Source of the DNA: Anadara kagoshimensis
Lineage: Eukaryota > Mollusca > Bivalvia > Arcoida > Arcidae
Direction of reading: 5' to 3'
Assembly (NCBI GenBank): GCA_021292105.1
Contig: CM037857.1
Coordinates: 39,098,916-39,162,915 of the forward strand
Length of the DNA: 64,000 bases
Shown here: piece after piece, positions 1 through 13,085 of the stretch
How the letters are laid out: each line of letters starts with the position of its first letter
How positions within the stretch are numbered: the first letter of the stretch is position 1
Program-made: the position numbers and the translations under genes
Notes under the pieces: generated by a model
Seen by the model: the letters and a program-made list of their open reading frames with translations, nothing else
Told to the model about the DNA's origin: nothing
Database searches by the model: none

Positions 1-585
1 ATCGCCATCAAAAGATTTTAGTTTTTTAAAATCAGAAATTACATTTTCATAACAAATTTGCGTTTCTTAGAAACTATTAAATAAAGTATAGCCAATGTAT
101 CGCACATTAAATATCAAAATAAATGCATACAAGTTTTACTTTAAAGTTAAAAAAGTGGTAAAGATTTTTTAATTCAGCCAAACTTAGGATCACTGTAATG
201 TCATGATACACAAAGACGTCATCTGAGGGTCACCTAAATTCCTTTTTATGTCCTATTTAAACTAGAATTGTCTTTTGAGAGCCAACATTTATTGTTTTCC
301 CGCGACCTTCACCTATTCGATTCAAGGTCAGGACACACCTTTGTTTGATGGTTGGTTGGTTGGTTCAATGTTGCTTAACGTCACATCAGCAATTTTTCAG
401 CTATTCGCGACGAGAACTAGTTTATTAATCTCAATGGATTATTCTATAAACAATTTTGTGTATGCATGTGAAGTGCGATTGTGTTGTATGGTCTGCCTTG
501 TACTAGCGCGCACTTAGGGCGACTTTAAGCGCAAGCTCACAGAGTCAGTACGCCGTATACAAGCGTGCCACCCCCCCCCCACCAG

Positions 586-720
586 TCCATTATACTGATA
601 CCAGGTAAACCAGTAAAGGCCAACGGCAAGGGAAAGTCACTTTCGGACATGTGGTCTGAGCGGGGCTCGAACTCACAGTGGTGAGAGACCCTGGATTTGA
701 AGACTGACGTCTTATCTTGT
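586..720 (-). repeat. tRNA-derived SINE fragment
   Basis: On the minus strand GAGTTCGAGCC is a pol III B box, followed by GAAAGTGACTTTCC. The same B-box-to-GAAAGTGACT arrangement occurs at 14340-14432, so both appear to be one family. A (TAA)n run at 747-777 follows. Confidence 0.5.
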
Positions 721-787
721 TTGAAAAAGTAATTTACAACCAATAAACGTAATAATAATAATAATAATAATAATAATAGTATCTTAC

Positions 788-1104
788 CATATTTCCAGCA
801 TTTTAATATCTACGTGCCATACATCAGCATCATTCAAAGTCTCCGTTGATTCATTCAATGACTTTGTTTTAAGTTCACATGTATATGTATGTCTATAGAA
901 GTCTATAGATTTACATCTCTTTGTAACTTGACATTCCTTAACACATATTTTAAAACCAATATTTGTACGATTACTGAGTGAATTGCCGACTATGGATATA
1001 CCATAGTTGATTGCTATACTCTGACACATTCCTTCTATTCCAATTATAATACAAATCAGTGCTTGTACGAGATACAAAAAGAAATGAATAAAAAAATTTA
1101 ACAT
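788..1104 (-). CDS. first exon of a secreted PAN/apple-like protein (partial)
   Basis: Open from an ATG at 1104 to a GTAAGA donor at 787-786. The protein starts with a hydrophobic signal-like stretch (residues about 4-24) and continues with a cysteine pattern of a PAN/apple fold: VKECQVTKRCKSIDFYRH followed by TCELK. The fold binds proteins or sugars in many secreted molluscan proteins. The remaining exons would lie left of the window, so the full product is unknown. Only pattern recognition supports the domain; a profile search would settle it. Confidence 0.55.
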
Positions 1105-2884
1105 TGTTTTGTAATTTAAATTTCACAGAAATCAAAGTATATTTTAATTTTTTTCATAAATTCCAACCATTTCAGTTTCTCAATTCTGTATAACTTAAAT
1201 CAGATCCATCAGCTTTCAAAGGATGCTTGTTTGATAATAACCTTCACCGGGCTTGGAAAAATTCTCAAAATTATTTTAATGTCAATTTCCATGAAATTTC
1301 ACTGTTAAATGTAATATTTGTGTAAGTTTTTCTTAAAAATAAGTAGAAAAGGGAGTTTCGTTGTCTTTTATAGATTTCAAATTCAACGGAAAGTTTTTTA
1401 AATTGAAATCTACTGTATAATCATGTTTCATATGGTTCTTAAAAATTTTACCATGCTGTTCACCTGATGTTTTTTACCTTTTATAAGTATTTTGAAAGTT
1501 ATTGGAAGAACTACAACAAATTGTGCATTTGAAAATTCATGGAAATTGATCAAAAAATAATGTTTTGAAAATTTTAAAAAATACATGGTTTTATATGAAA
1601 CAAAGAAGGATGTTACTGTGTCCGAATACCTCTTGTATACATATCCCACAAACAGTGATAGTTTTGATTAGGTTCCCTGATAACCTGTCCTTATCTAACC
1701 AGCGGCGACAGCTGTATTACTAGTATAGATTTTTTTTAGTTTCCTGAATCACGAGAATGGAATAGAACAATAATTGATTATTAGATGACAATATATATCC
1801 TTTCATAAATAAAAAATTATCAGGAAGTTTGTTTGAAAAAATTAATTCAAAAACAATAACCGTGCTAGCTGTTGTTCTGCAACTATGTTTATTACTCGGA
1901 ACGCCAACCACGTCGGCGGAGAAATTCATAAAAATTGTGAACTTGCAAATATGATGTAAATTTGTCAAAAATTGCGAACCTTTGATCCTCACAAATAAAG
2001 GAACTGTGTTGTATGTATTATCGTTTGTCATTGATTGGGCTGCAAAATAAAAAACTTAGAATGTTTAAAAACCGACGAAAACATTTTTTTTATAATTCCT
2101 GTTACAGCTCAATATTGTAATCCACGCACTATAGGCTAGTACTCTACCACTGAACTATCCAGGCCGCTTCATGTTTTACAATGCAGCTTAACTGTTCAAG
2201 GTGTATGTACAACAAAATATGGAAAATAGAAAACCCAAGCTGAAAATCAATATGAAAGCCGGGTTTCAAAATCAGAAGTGTTACATAACAATACAGTGCA
2301 AATAGAAGGATTGTATTTAAAATTATCATCCATATTCACTAAAAGTTTGTCTTTATAAACAAAGGCAACACCTGAGTTATGCTAAACACAAAACAAACAG
2401 GAATACACTTTCATCAATAATTCTATAATGAAATTTGCTGCTGCCAAAATCATCAAATTACTGGTACTGAAAATTAGTAAATCATGTTTGAATTTAAACG
2501 GGCATGTTAATGAATTAATTTTATTTGAGTGTTAAACTGGAGCCAGCAGTCTTAGGACCACTACTATTGCAGAATATTAATTATATTTAAATGCATAGTG
2601 CCAAGCAATAGTAACACCTACCATTTTTCGAACCCTCAACCCATTTACAAAAAATAATCTACAAAAGGTGCTTCTTTAGTTGTAATTTAAAACAAAATAC
2701 CAGTATCTGTATTTCATACAATAAACATTGTATATAAATATTATGAAGTATAAATATTGTGTGCCAGTAAAATTATGTACCAATAATACGGAATCAAATG
2801 ATTTTCACAAAACTATGCGCTGGAATATAGATATTTACCTGCCAATATATAAGCCTACATATATATTTAAATATTATTTAGAGC
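1105..2884. other. non-coding stretch upstream of the PAN exon
   Basis: AT-rich DNA. Besides the tRNA-like remnant near 2140 I see no gene. The open stretches of 60-100 codons here have no recognisable domain and are expected by chance in such composition. A promoter for the PAN exon should lie just above 1104 but no clear element is visible. Confidence 0.5.
2110..2165 (-). repeat. tRNA-like 5' half, probable SINE remnant
   Basis: Minus-strand TAGTTCAGTGGTAGAGTAC resembles a tRNA D-arm and A box. No good B box follows, so it is not a functional tRNA. Confidence 0.3.
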
Positions 2885-3475
2885 CTGGCTGTCTGTACAT
2901 GTTTAGAATAATCTTTGACTGGCCAATGCAAGCATGCATATATCTTGAAGGGTCAGTATGTATACAGTTAAGCTTTAACGAGCCAGTATGTATACAGAAT
3001 ATCTTTTACTGGCCAATGCAAGCATGCATCAATCTTGAAGGGTCAGTATGTAAACAGTTTAGCTTTGAAGGGCCAGTTTGTATACAGAATACCTTTGACT
3101 GGCAAATGCAAGCATGTATAAATTTTGAAGGGTCAGTATGCATACAGTTAAGCTTTTACGGGATATACAGAATATCTTTGACTGGCCAATGCAAGCATGC
3201 ATTAATCTTGAAGGGTTATTGTGTAGACAGTATAGTGTTGACGGGCCAATATGTATACAGTATAGCTTTGACTGACCAATGCAAGCATGTATATGGATTT
3301 TGACGGGTCATTATGTAAACAGTATCGCTTTGATGGGCCAGTATGCACACTGTATAGTTTTGACAGGCCAGTTTGTATACAGTACAGATTTGACGGGTCA
3401 GTATGTATAAAGTACAGATTTTACAGGCCAGTGTGTTTACATTATAGCTATGATGGACCAATGTAATCGTACATT
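2885..3475 (+). repeat. minisatellite, 30-bp units grouped in 90-bp repeats
   Basis: Units contain ggccaatgcaagcatgcat, gggtcagtatgtatacag and gccagtatgtatacag. Three 30-bp subunits make a 90-bp repeat in the left part, and single 30-bp units follow to the right. Because 30 and 90 are multiples of three the array stays open in one frame for about 190 codons from 2728, giving a repetitive Cys-rich peptide. Confidence 0.85.
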
Positions 3476-3754
3476 GTGTAAAATTCACTAGATCTTGATA
3501 GAGAAGTGTAAGTATGGTTTAGATCTTTGCATGTCAGTTAAATATTATATAGATACTGTCAGGCAAGCGTTAGTTTTAACAAATCTTGGGGGCAGTGGAA
3601 GTATGATAAACAGTTATTAGCAGCTACATGTAGTATAAGGCTACATAGATACTACCAGACCAAAATAGACTAGTTTTTTTGCATTTCTTTAATTGTAGCA
3701 ATATTTTTTTTTCTTTTGTAAATTCATCCGATTCTGTAGTCAGATATGCAAATA

Positions 3755-3783
3755 TAATAAATAAATAAATAAATAAATAAATG
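3755..3783. repeat. (AAAT)n microsatellite
   Basis: Perfect run of aaat/taaa units. Confidence 0.9.
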
Positions 3784-4535
3784 TGCCAATATTTATGCAC
3801 ATGGAATAAGTATTTTCATGTCGTCAGACACTATAGTAAAACTAGCATTATTTCATGTGTTCACAATTCATAAAATCAATCCCATGTGTGATAGTGGGAA
3901 TTTATGTTATCTCAGAGAAAGAAAGAGGGAGAGAGAGTGTGGTGCTCCAGTCAGAGCAAGGCATAGTACTAGAAAACAGATTTTTAACCAAATAAAGCAA
4001 AGCATAGACTTTTTAAGACAGAGATTTTATGCAATAAAAGAGAGACAACTCTCAATTGTAAGGAAGTGGTTCTCTGTCAACGTAAGTTAACAATTTAGTT
4101 TTTCAAATGATGTCACATTCTACAAAATATCAAGTGGTAATTCTTTGTAAACAAAAAGTGTCCAAATTTTAGTGATTGTCGAACATTTTTTAGCAATCGT
4201 GGGAAGAATTGATTGTCGTCAAGAAACCAGAAAACAGTATCGTATCGCTAAATTCAAAATGAAATATCAAACTGTTGTTTATTAGGTATATAATTCAAAA
4301 GTTTCATAGATAATTTTTTTCTTCATGATGTTCTAGTATAAGTTTATAGACGGGTGTCTTTTTCGACCCTCAGACACTTGTGAAAAAGTAATCCCAAATT
4401 TCCAAACGGCGGAAGGTTACAAAATTGAAAGCCGAAACACAGTTTTTAAAAATTGACGACTTTTCGTTCTGATTGTATTTCTCTTATATAAAAGTATTTA
4501 CCTTTAAAAGACACTGACGTTTAAGACAAATGAAT

Positions 4536-7500
4536 CATGGTATGATCACGTTTTTATACTCTTATGGTATGATCACGTTTTATACTCTTATGGTATGATC
4601 ACGTTTTATACTCTTATGGTATGATACGTTTTATACTCTTATGGTATGATCACGTTTTATACTCTTATGGTATGATCACGTTTTTATACTCTTATGGTAT
4701 GATAACGTTTTATACTCTTATGGTATGATAACGTTTTATACTCTTATGGTATGATACGTTTTACTCTTATGGTATGATACGTTTTATACTCTTATGGTAT
4801 GATCACGTTTTATACTCTTATGGTATGATACGTTTTATACTCTTATGGTATGATCACGTTTTATACTCTTATGGTATGATCACGTTTTTATACTCTTATG
4901 GTATGATACGTTTTATACTCTTATGGTATGATCACGTTTTATACTCTTATGGTATGATAACGTTTTTACTCTTATGGTATGATCACGTTTTATACTCTTA
5001 TGGTATGATCACGTTTTATACTCTTATGGTATGATACGTTTTATACTCTTATGGTATGATCACGTTTTATACTCTTATGGTATGATCAACGTTTTTACTC
5101 TTATGGTATGATAACGTTTTATACTCTTATGGTATGATAACGTTTTATACTCTTATGGTATGATCACGTTTTTACTCTTATGGTATGATCACGTTTTTAC
5201 TCTTATGGTATATAACGTTTTATACTCTTATGGTATGATACGTTTTGTACTCTTATGGTATGATCACGTTTTATACTCTTATGGTATGATCACGTTTTAT
5301 ACACTTATGGTATGATCACGTTTTATACTCTTATGGTATGATACGTTTTTACTCTTATGGTATGATACGTTTTATACTCTTATGGTATGATCACGTTTTA
5401 TACTCTTATGGTATGATCACGTTTTATACTCTTATGGTATGATACGTTTTTATACTCTTATGGTATGATCACGTTTTATACTCTTATGGTATGATCACGT
5501 TTTATACTCTTATGGTATGATCACGTTTTTATACTCTTATGGTATGATAACGTTTTATACTCTTATGGTATGATAACGTTTTATACTCTTATGGTATGAT
5601 CACGTTTTATACTCTTATGGTATGATCACGTTTTATACTCTTATGGTATGATAACGTTTTTATACTCTTATGGTATGATCACGTTTTATACTCTTATGGT
5701 ATGATCACGTTTTATACTCTTATGGTATGATAACGTTTTATACTCTTATGGTATGATAACGTTTTATACTCTTATGGTATGATCACGTTTTATACTCTTA
5801 TGGTATGATCACGTTTTATACTCTTATGGTATGATCACGTTTAATACTCTTATGGTATGATCACGTTTTATACTCTTATGGTATAATAACGTTTTATACT
5901 CTTATGGTATGATCACGTTTTATACTCTTATGGTATGATAACGTTTTTATGCTCTTATGGTATGATAACGTTTTATACTCTTATGGTATGATCACGTTTT
6001 ATACTCTTATGGTATGATCACGTTTTATACTCTTATGGTATGATAACGTTTTTATACTCTTATGGTGTGATCACGTTTATACTCTTATGGTATGATCACG
6101 TTTTATACTCTTATGGTATGATCACGTTTTATACTCTTATGGTATGATAACGTTTTATACTCTTATGGTATGATAACGTTTTATACTCTTATGGTATGAT
6201 CACGTTTTATACTCTTATGGTATGATCACGTTTTATACTCTTATGGTATGATCACGTTTTTATACTCTTATGGTATGATAACGTTTTATACTCTTATGGT
6301 ATGATAACGTTTTATACTCTTATGGTATGATCACGTTTTATACTCTTATGGTATGATCACGTTTTATACTCTTATGGTATGATAACGTTTTATACTCTTA
6401 TGGTATGATCACGTTTTATACTCTTATGGTATGATCACGTTTTATACTCTTATGGTATGATAACGTTTTATACTCTTATGGTATGATAACGTTTTATACT
6501 CTTATGGTATGATCACGTTTTATACTCTTATGGTATGATCACGTTTTATACTCTTATGGTATGATAACGTTTTATACTCTTATGGTATGATCACGTTTTA
6601 TACTCTTATGGTATGATCACGTTTTATACTCTTATGGTATGATACGTTTTATACTCTTATGGTATGATACGTTTTATACTCTTATGGTATGATCACGTTT
6701 TATACTCTTATGGTATGATCACGTTTTATACTCTTATGGTATGATCACGTTTATACTCTTATGGTATGATCACGTTTTATACTCTTATGGTATAATAACG
6801 TTTTATACTCTTATGGTATGATCACGTTTTATACTCTTATGGTATGATAACGTTTTTACTCTTATGGTATGATACGTTTTATACTCTTATGGTATGATCA
6901 CGTTTTATACTCTTATGGTATGATCACGTTTTATACTCTTATGGTATGATAACGTTTTATACTCTTATGGTATGATCACGTTTTATACTCTTATGGTATG
7001 ATCACGTTTTATACTCTTATGGTATGATCACGTTTTATACTCTTATGGTATGATCACGTTTTATACTCTTATGGTATGATAACGTTTTATACTCTTATGG
7101 TATGATCACGTTTTATACTCTTATGGTATGATCACGTTTTATACTCTTATGGTATGATAACGTTTTTATACTCTTATGATATGATCACGTTTTATACTCT
7201 TATGGTATGATCACGTTTTATACTCTTATGGTATGATAACGTTTTATACTCTTATGGTATGATAACGTTTTATACTCTTATGGTATGATCACGTTTTATA
7301 CTCTTATGGTATGATCACGTTTTATACTCTTATGGTATGATCACGTTTATACTCTTATGGTATGATCACGTTTTTACTCTTATGGTATATAACGTTTTAT
7401 ACTCTTATGGTATGATAACGTTTTATACTCTTATGGTATGATAACGTTTTATACTCTTATGGTATGATAACGTTTTTATACTCTTATGGTATGATCACTT

Positions 7501-8396
7501 TTTATACTCTTATGGTATGATCAAGTTTTATACTCTTATGGTATGATCACGTTTTATACTCTTATGGTATGATAACGTTTTTATACTCTTATGGTATGAT
7601 CACGTTTTATACTCTTATGGTATGATAACGTTTTTACTCTTATGGTATGATAACGTTTTATACTCTTATGGTATGATCACGTTTTATACTCTTATGGTAT
7701 GATCACGTTTTATACTCTTATGGTGTGATAACGTTTTATACTCTTATGGTATGATCACGTTTTATACTCTTATGGTATGATAACGTTTTATACTCTTATG
7801 GTATGATCACGTTTTATACTCTTATGGTATGATCACGTTTTATACTCTTATGGTATGATCACGTTTTATACTCTTATGGTATGATAACGTTTTATACTCT
7901 TATGGTATGATCACGTTGTATACTCTTATGGTATGATCACGTTTTATACTCTTATGGTATGATCACATTTTATACTCTTATGGTATGATCACGTTTTATA
8001 CTCTTATGGTATGATCACGTTTTATACTCTTATGGTATGATCACGTTTTATACTCTTATGGTATGATCACGTTGTATACTCTTATGGTATGATCACGTTT
8101 TATACTCTTATGGTATGATCACATTTTATACTCTTATGGTATGATCACGTTTTATACTCTTATGGTATGATAACGTTTTATACTCTTATGGTATGATCAC
8201 GTTTTATACTCTTATGGTATGATCACGTTTTATACTCTTATGGTATGATCACATTTTATACTCTTATGGTATGATCACGTTTTATACTCTTATGGTGTGC
8301 TAACGTTTTATACTCTTATGGTATGATCACGTTTTATACTCTTATGGTATGATCACGTTTTATACTCTTATGGTATGATCACGTTTTTATACTCTC
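4536..8396 (+). repeat. 26-bp satellite array, about 150 copies
   Basis: Each unit contains atggtatgatcacg and then ttttatactctt. Copies vary chiefly at one place: tgatcacg, tgataacg or the shorter tgatacg, and in the number of T after acg. The order of these variants recurs (for example blocks of two C-type, two A-type, two C-type), which suggests a higher-order repeat. No gene lies inside. Confidence 0.97.
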
Positions 8397-9015
8397 CTTA
8401 ACAAAGTCTGATGTCTTCAATATACAGGTCTGTCACCTTCTAAAATTGCAGATTTTTTTCTTTCTCTGACATTTTTAATTGGTGTGATCAGAAGTATTCT
8501 TAACAGCAAATCAGCAAGCAAGCAATGGTGCACAGTTTGATAGTTGATAAATTTATATTAACATTTATCCTGTGATAGATCTAAGAAAAACAATACCATC
8601 AAAACTTACGATATCTTCAGTCCAAATAGACCGACGAGGTATTCGAAAGTGCAGGGAAAACCATCATAGACGCAATCTCGGAAACTGTCATAACACGTTT
8701 GGCTTTTTAAATTTAATGTTTTAGCTATTGTGAGGACTAATGGTTTTCAAAGGACCACGGTAATTAAAAGCAAATGCTTTTCGTGATGTCTGAAATCACG
8801 AATTAAAATTGACACATAGAAACACAAATTATGATACCAGATAATGGTGCGTTAATCTGCTTTTTGCCCATTATTGTATTTTTAAGCCAACAGTTTTATG
8901 GTTAATAACTTAACAATAGCTAAATCGTTTAATCAACCATGTAAAGAAAAGTATCACAATAAAAGTGAATTTACAAAACACGATGACAGGGAAGAACATT
9001 TATTAGACTTATACA
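8397..9015. other. non-coding spacer after the satellite
   Basis: Unique-looking AT-rich sequence. No gene, RNA or repeat recognised. Confidence 0.4.
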
Positions 9016-9019
9016 TCAA

Positions 9020-9475
9020 CTTTTGGGCCCTTGAAAGGGTAAAGTTGAAGATTGATGACAAACGTGATGTCTTTAATTTTTCTATTATCAACCTTTTCTT
9101 TGCAGCCATACAGTGCTTCTCCTGTGGTAATGGTGTTTTGTTTAATATTTGATACGCTATGCTAGAGCTTGATCCTACTACGAAAACTTTATGCAAAAAG
9201 AACTACTTACAGATGGATTGTTGACACAGGGATATTACAAGTCTATAATTATCTTCGTATCCAAAATTATCCGTTACATGTATATATATGACCTGCGAAA
9301 GTTTCAGTTTCTTTCATTCTTAATTTTGATTTCACAGAAACGGGGGTAGCTAGCTAGCTAATGAGGAGGTGGTAATCCTTTCGGAGCACCCGGTCACACT
9401 TTGCTGGTTGAAGTCCACGTGATTATTTAATTTGTCAGTTAACAAAGTTTACTTTTCTCTTGGATATGATGAGTC
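9020..9475 (+). repeat. interspersed repeat R1, plus orientation
   Basis: Degenerate copy of a roughly 0.5-kb family found more than 20 times in this window. Diagnostic parts seen: gagcttgatcctactacgaa, gtagctagctagctaatgagg, and the block cggagcacccggtcacac with a following cacgtg. Confidence 0.7.
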
Positions 9476-10199
9476 ATGAATTGCCATTTTTGTTTTTGGT
9501 CATTTAGCCTACGCGTTGTATACTTTAGTTGATTTTTTAAATTAATGAGTCCATAGTATGGTCCCGAGAGCAAAGTAAAAATATCGCATTTTAATTTATT
9601 TTTCAGATATGCCAGTTTTCAAAGCTTTTACTTTGTTTATGGATTATGATTTAAACATGGATTAGTATTTTTTAAATTGAAATATTGACTGATAAAAGAG
9701 AAATTAGTTGTGACAAATTGGTATTTTATGAAAGGCTTTTTATCAACTGTCAACAGTCTATGACGGCTGCTACACTACTTACATTAATATTTTAAATTCG
9801 GGGGGGATTTGCTGATCGCCTAAAAGGGAATCAATAAATTCAAAATGTAAAGACAGAAGTATCATTAAACTATTCGTGCAAAAATGCATGCATCCTAAAA
9901 TGCATCGTTTTGAAATATTTATGATCAGACATTGTATGAATTAGGACATGGCTTATCTTCACAAAATCAAACGCACATTGATAAATTTAATTAACAGTTT
10001 TATAACGGTCTGCTTTCTAACAATAACATCGTAAGTAAACAGAATTCTGATGTTACCTAGTATTGTTTAATTTTTTATGATTACATATAGACAATACTAA
10101 GATTTTAACCTCTGAGTGCGACTGACAATCGCACACAAACATAAATGTGTTTCATATGAACAAGTAGCCTTTGATAATTAGATTCATTAAAAAATAAGC

Positions 10200-10390
10200 A
10201 AAAATACCAGTCCATGTACAAACCACAATAAAAACAACACAAAACTTTAAAAACTGACAAAATAAAGTCAAACACGTGAATGAGGCCAGATGCTCAAAAG
10301 TGTAATCACCTCAAGTCCAGCTAGCTACACTGTAATTCCTCTGTATGTCAACAGTAGTTAATAAATGTTCGCCAAACATCTGGCCCATGT
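10200..10390 (-). repeat. interspersed repeat R1, minus orientation, partial
   Basis: Contains tccatgtacaaaccacaat, aaactgacaaaataaagtc, acacgtgaatgaggcc and agctagctacac, the reverse-strand form of the R1 end. Confidence 0.65.
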
Positions 10391-10649
10391 CCAAATTGCA
10401 ATCCCAAAAACATAGTTAAACCTTGGAATAATTTAATAACGGTTGTAATCTTCGATGCTACGAGATGTCAATTTACTTTAATTCGTCTAGGAACCATTCT
10501 TTCCAAAATTGGTTTCAATTGGTCCCATAGGAAAATGTTTTATCGGCAAATGCTAAATAAAGCACCTTTGCTCATTCTGCCTATACGGAACCAATATTTT
10601 GGAGAATCGTGTTAGATTAGGTAAATGAATTTGCATCACAATCAAACAA

Positions 10650-10765
10650 ACAAACATATCATATCAATCCATGCCTAAATCACAATCCCAAAACAAACTA
10701 GAAACATTAAATCAAACACGTGAACGTCCGTCAGGGAAGGGAGATCGGGTGCTCCGGTAAATGTC
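10650..10765 (-). repeat. interspersed repeat R1, minus orientation, partial
   Basis: Contains atcaatccatgcctaaatca, acacgtgaacgtccgtcagg and gggtgctccgg. Confidence 0.65.
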
Positions 10766-11036
10766 AAATATCCATATGACTATATGAACAAAACTGGTAC
10801 ATAGCTTTTTAATCCAATGACAAACATTCCCACCTTGTTTCGTTCACATTTCCAATAAAAGAATTGTTATCCTACCTTAATGTGTTATAAGCGCTTGTCA
10901 CATGCGTAATCGAACAATAACGTCAAAGCATCAAATAGTATAGTTTAATCATAAGATAAAGGAAAAATCACCAACATAGTATGCAGTAAATTTAAAATAA
11001 AATGTCATACGATATTCAATTATCGTTCACCCTATA

Positions 11037-11221
11037 ATACTGTAAACGTATTGAATTCCGCGTGTATTTATTTTCACGGTGTAAAACATTAACACATATC
11101 CGCGTAGTTAAATTTTCGCCTTTTTAAAAATATTCACTATAACACAATAAGAATTATATAATTTTCGACCGCGAAATAAGCGAATATAAGTAAACCGCGA
11201 AAATTAATACATTTACAGTAT
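11037..11221. mobile_element. MITE with 16-bp terminal inverted repeats
   Basis: Left end atactgtaaacgtatt and right end aatacatttacagtat are inverted repeats with one mismatch. The 185-bp interior has cgcg-containing subterminal repeats (attttcgcg-like) on both sides. No coding capacity. Confidence 0.7.
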
Positions 11222-11338
11222 TTCAGCAATTTGTCTTTTTCAAGTGCCGATATACATTCTAGATCTAATTACATTGTACTTCTATTTACAAAGCAAAAAT
11301 GTGACCCACTCCTGTCGTACGTAGTTAACCCTCTTGCT

Positions 11339-11618
11339 GCCAATGCTGACAGTGCCTAATTGAAGTTTGCAGTGCGGAATGATAATATGTCAACAATAGA
11401 ATATGACGTCATACGCGTTTGTAATCAAATGACATCATTAGTGAAATCTAGATTATACTTTCAGGTCAACATTTTTGCATTTTTGTTTACTTTGCAAAGA
11501 GATTATTAGTATGTCTTAGTCTTTTAGCCAAGAGTTGTCAATGCCATTTAAGTGACATTAGTGTTCGTATTGCAGGCTGTCGGTAGAGGACGCATATGCC
11601 CATTTGGCAGCAAGAGGG
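11339..11618. mobile_element. piggyBac-like MITE flanked by TTAA
   Basis: TTAA at 11335-11338 and at 11619-11622 flank inverted repeats ccctcttgctgccaa and ttggcagcaagaggg (15 bp, perfect). TTAA target duplication and CCC-starting ends are the piggyBac hallmark. At 280 bp it is non-autonomous. Confidence 0.85.
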
Positions 11619-11622
11619 TTAA

Positions 11623-11925
11623 AGGTAAAATTATTTGATTATTTGATCCTCTTTTAGGATATTATTTGTAAACTATATAAGTATCGGTTGTTAAATTATT
11701 TACTCAAAATGTATCGTTGAACCTGAAGAAGTTGAATTTTATTTTTGATATCCCTCCCTAAGACGGAAATGTAACATTGATGTCCAATATATTTTAGATC
11801 TTCGATTTTTGTTGTAATTTTAATTTTATTATAACTATATTGTACTATATGTGTTTTTCCGTTCATTTGAAAAACAATCTTCTCGACAATTGATATAATT
11901 ATTATTGAAGCTGTTTTAATTTTAC
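11623..11925. other. no gene recognised
   Basis: AT-rich spacer without recognised features; an open minus-strand stretch here has no domain. Confidence 0.35.
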
Positions 11926-11929
11926 CGCC

Positions 11930-11962
11930 GTTTCGGAATGAAATTCCTAATCGGTAGTGCTC
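11930..11962 (-). ncRNA. degenerate hammerhead-ribozyme repeat
   Basis: Minus strand has CCGATTAG, a stem II hairpin AGGAATTTCATTCC and CGAAACGGCGG. The catalytic CTGATGA box carries two changes and the 3' stem I strand is lost, so it should be inactive. The flank (atgttgaaa) matches the other copies. Confidence 0.55.
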
Positions 11963-12799
11963 ATATCGAAATTGTAAAAAACTAAATAATTTATAAGATG
12001 TTGAAATGAAAAAATAGAAGACCATTTTTAAACTTTTTACCATAACTTAGTTAATTTAGGAATTTTAAAATGAATTGAAAATGTACACAAGGGATTGCGT
12101 GTATTCTTAAGAAGGTAATTAGGAAATTGATATATTTCATTCTTTAAAATTTACCCAGTTTGTACAAAAAGTATAGCTGTCAATTGTTTTACCGTAGATT
12201 ATTAAAAAAGTAAATGTACGAAAACAGAATCTTCGACAATTTCTGGGATAGGATGGAATTTTCTAAATATTCGGATATCTAATCGCTAAAACTCAAAAGA
12301 CACCCTCATATTCAGAAAATTATATCATCTCCCAGAAACCAAAAATAGGATTCTATTACCATCAGTCACTTATCACTGTTTTTTACTCATGCATTTCGAC
12401 ATTTACCGGGTATGCTTGAAATTGATTCAAGCAAATCTTTTATTAAATCCACCGACCCTAAGTGGATCCATTCTGTTGGTTATTTATCTAAAAGTACGTG
12501 TCCATGAATCCCAAGTTTCGGGATTTGATGCATCATAATATAAGTAATGATGTCATGTTGATTGTTAGCTTTTTATTTGTCAGCTGAGAAAATTTTACTA
12601 AATCCCTTAATGGATTTTGTGAACTAATGAATATTTATTATATCAATTAATACCTAATGCACAATATGTGCCTGAATCATCAGTGAAGCCTTAGAAAATG
12701 ACATCCTACTTCATTTAAATCATTCAGATAAATAATTCAGTTAATTATAATTAATTCGGTAATATACATTGATGGTTGTTTCCATTATCATACATATTT

Positions 12800-13085
12800 T
12801 TAAAATATTACAAATTATACCAGTGTTAACTTTATAGCACTAGACATATGTTTTGAATTAAAATTCCTCAACAGTAGTATTTAGACCAAAAGTGTGAAAC
12901 AAAGTTTTTTTCAAAGGGTTTAAAAATATCCAAAGCACCAAAATATTTTCAAGCAAATTTAGCTAAGGGTGTACTTTCAACTTTGAATGAGAAAGTATAC
13001 CTAAGTTTTTAAAAAAAATTTAAATTTAATTAGCAGTAAATTTAGACAATAGTATATTTCTGACAATAATACACATTAATTGCCT
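12800..13085 (-). repeat. hammerhead repeat copy with decayed ribozyme
   Basis: Shares with the copies at 30185, 31835 and 48228 the segments cagtgttaactttatagcac, ccaaaagtgtgaaac, gctaagg and acaatagtatatttctgac. Within it, 12879-12837 (minus) has the hammerhead layout with CTGTTGAG instead of CTGATGAG and CAAAAC instead of CGAAAC. Predicted dead. Confidence 0.65.

Noticed and set aside
4774-5034. 86-codon open frame of YGMIRFILLWYDH repeats
   Set aside because: Produced by the 26-bp satellite. The unit length is not a multiple of three and the frame breaks at indels.
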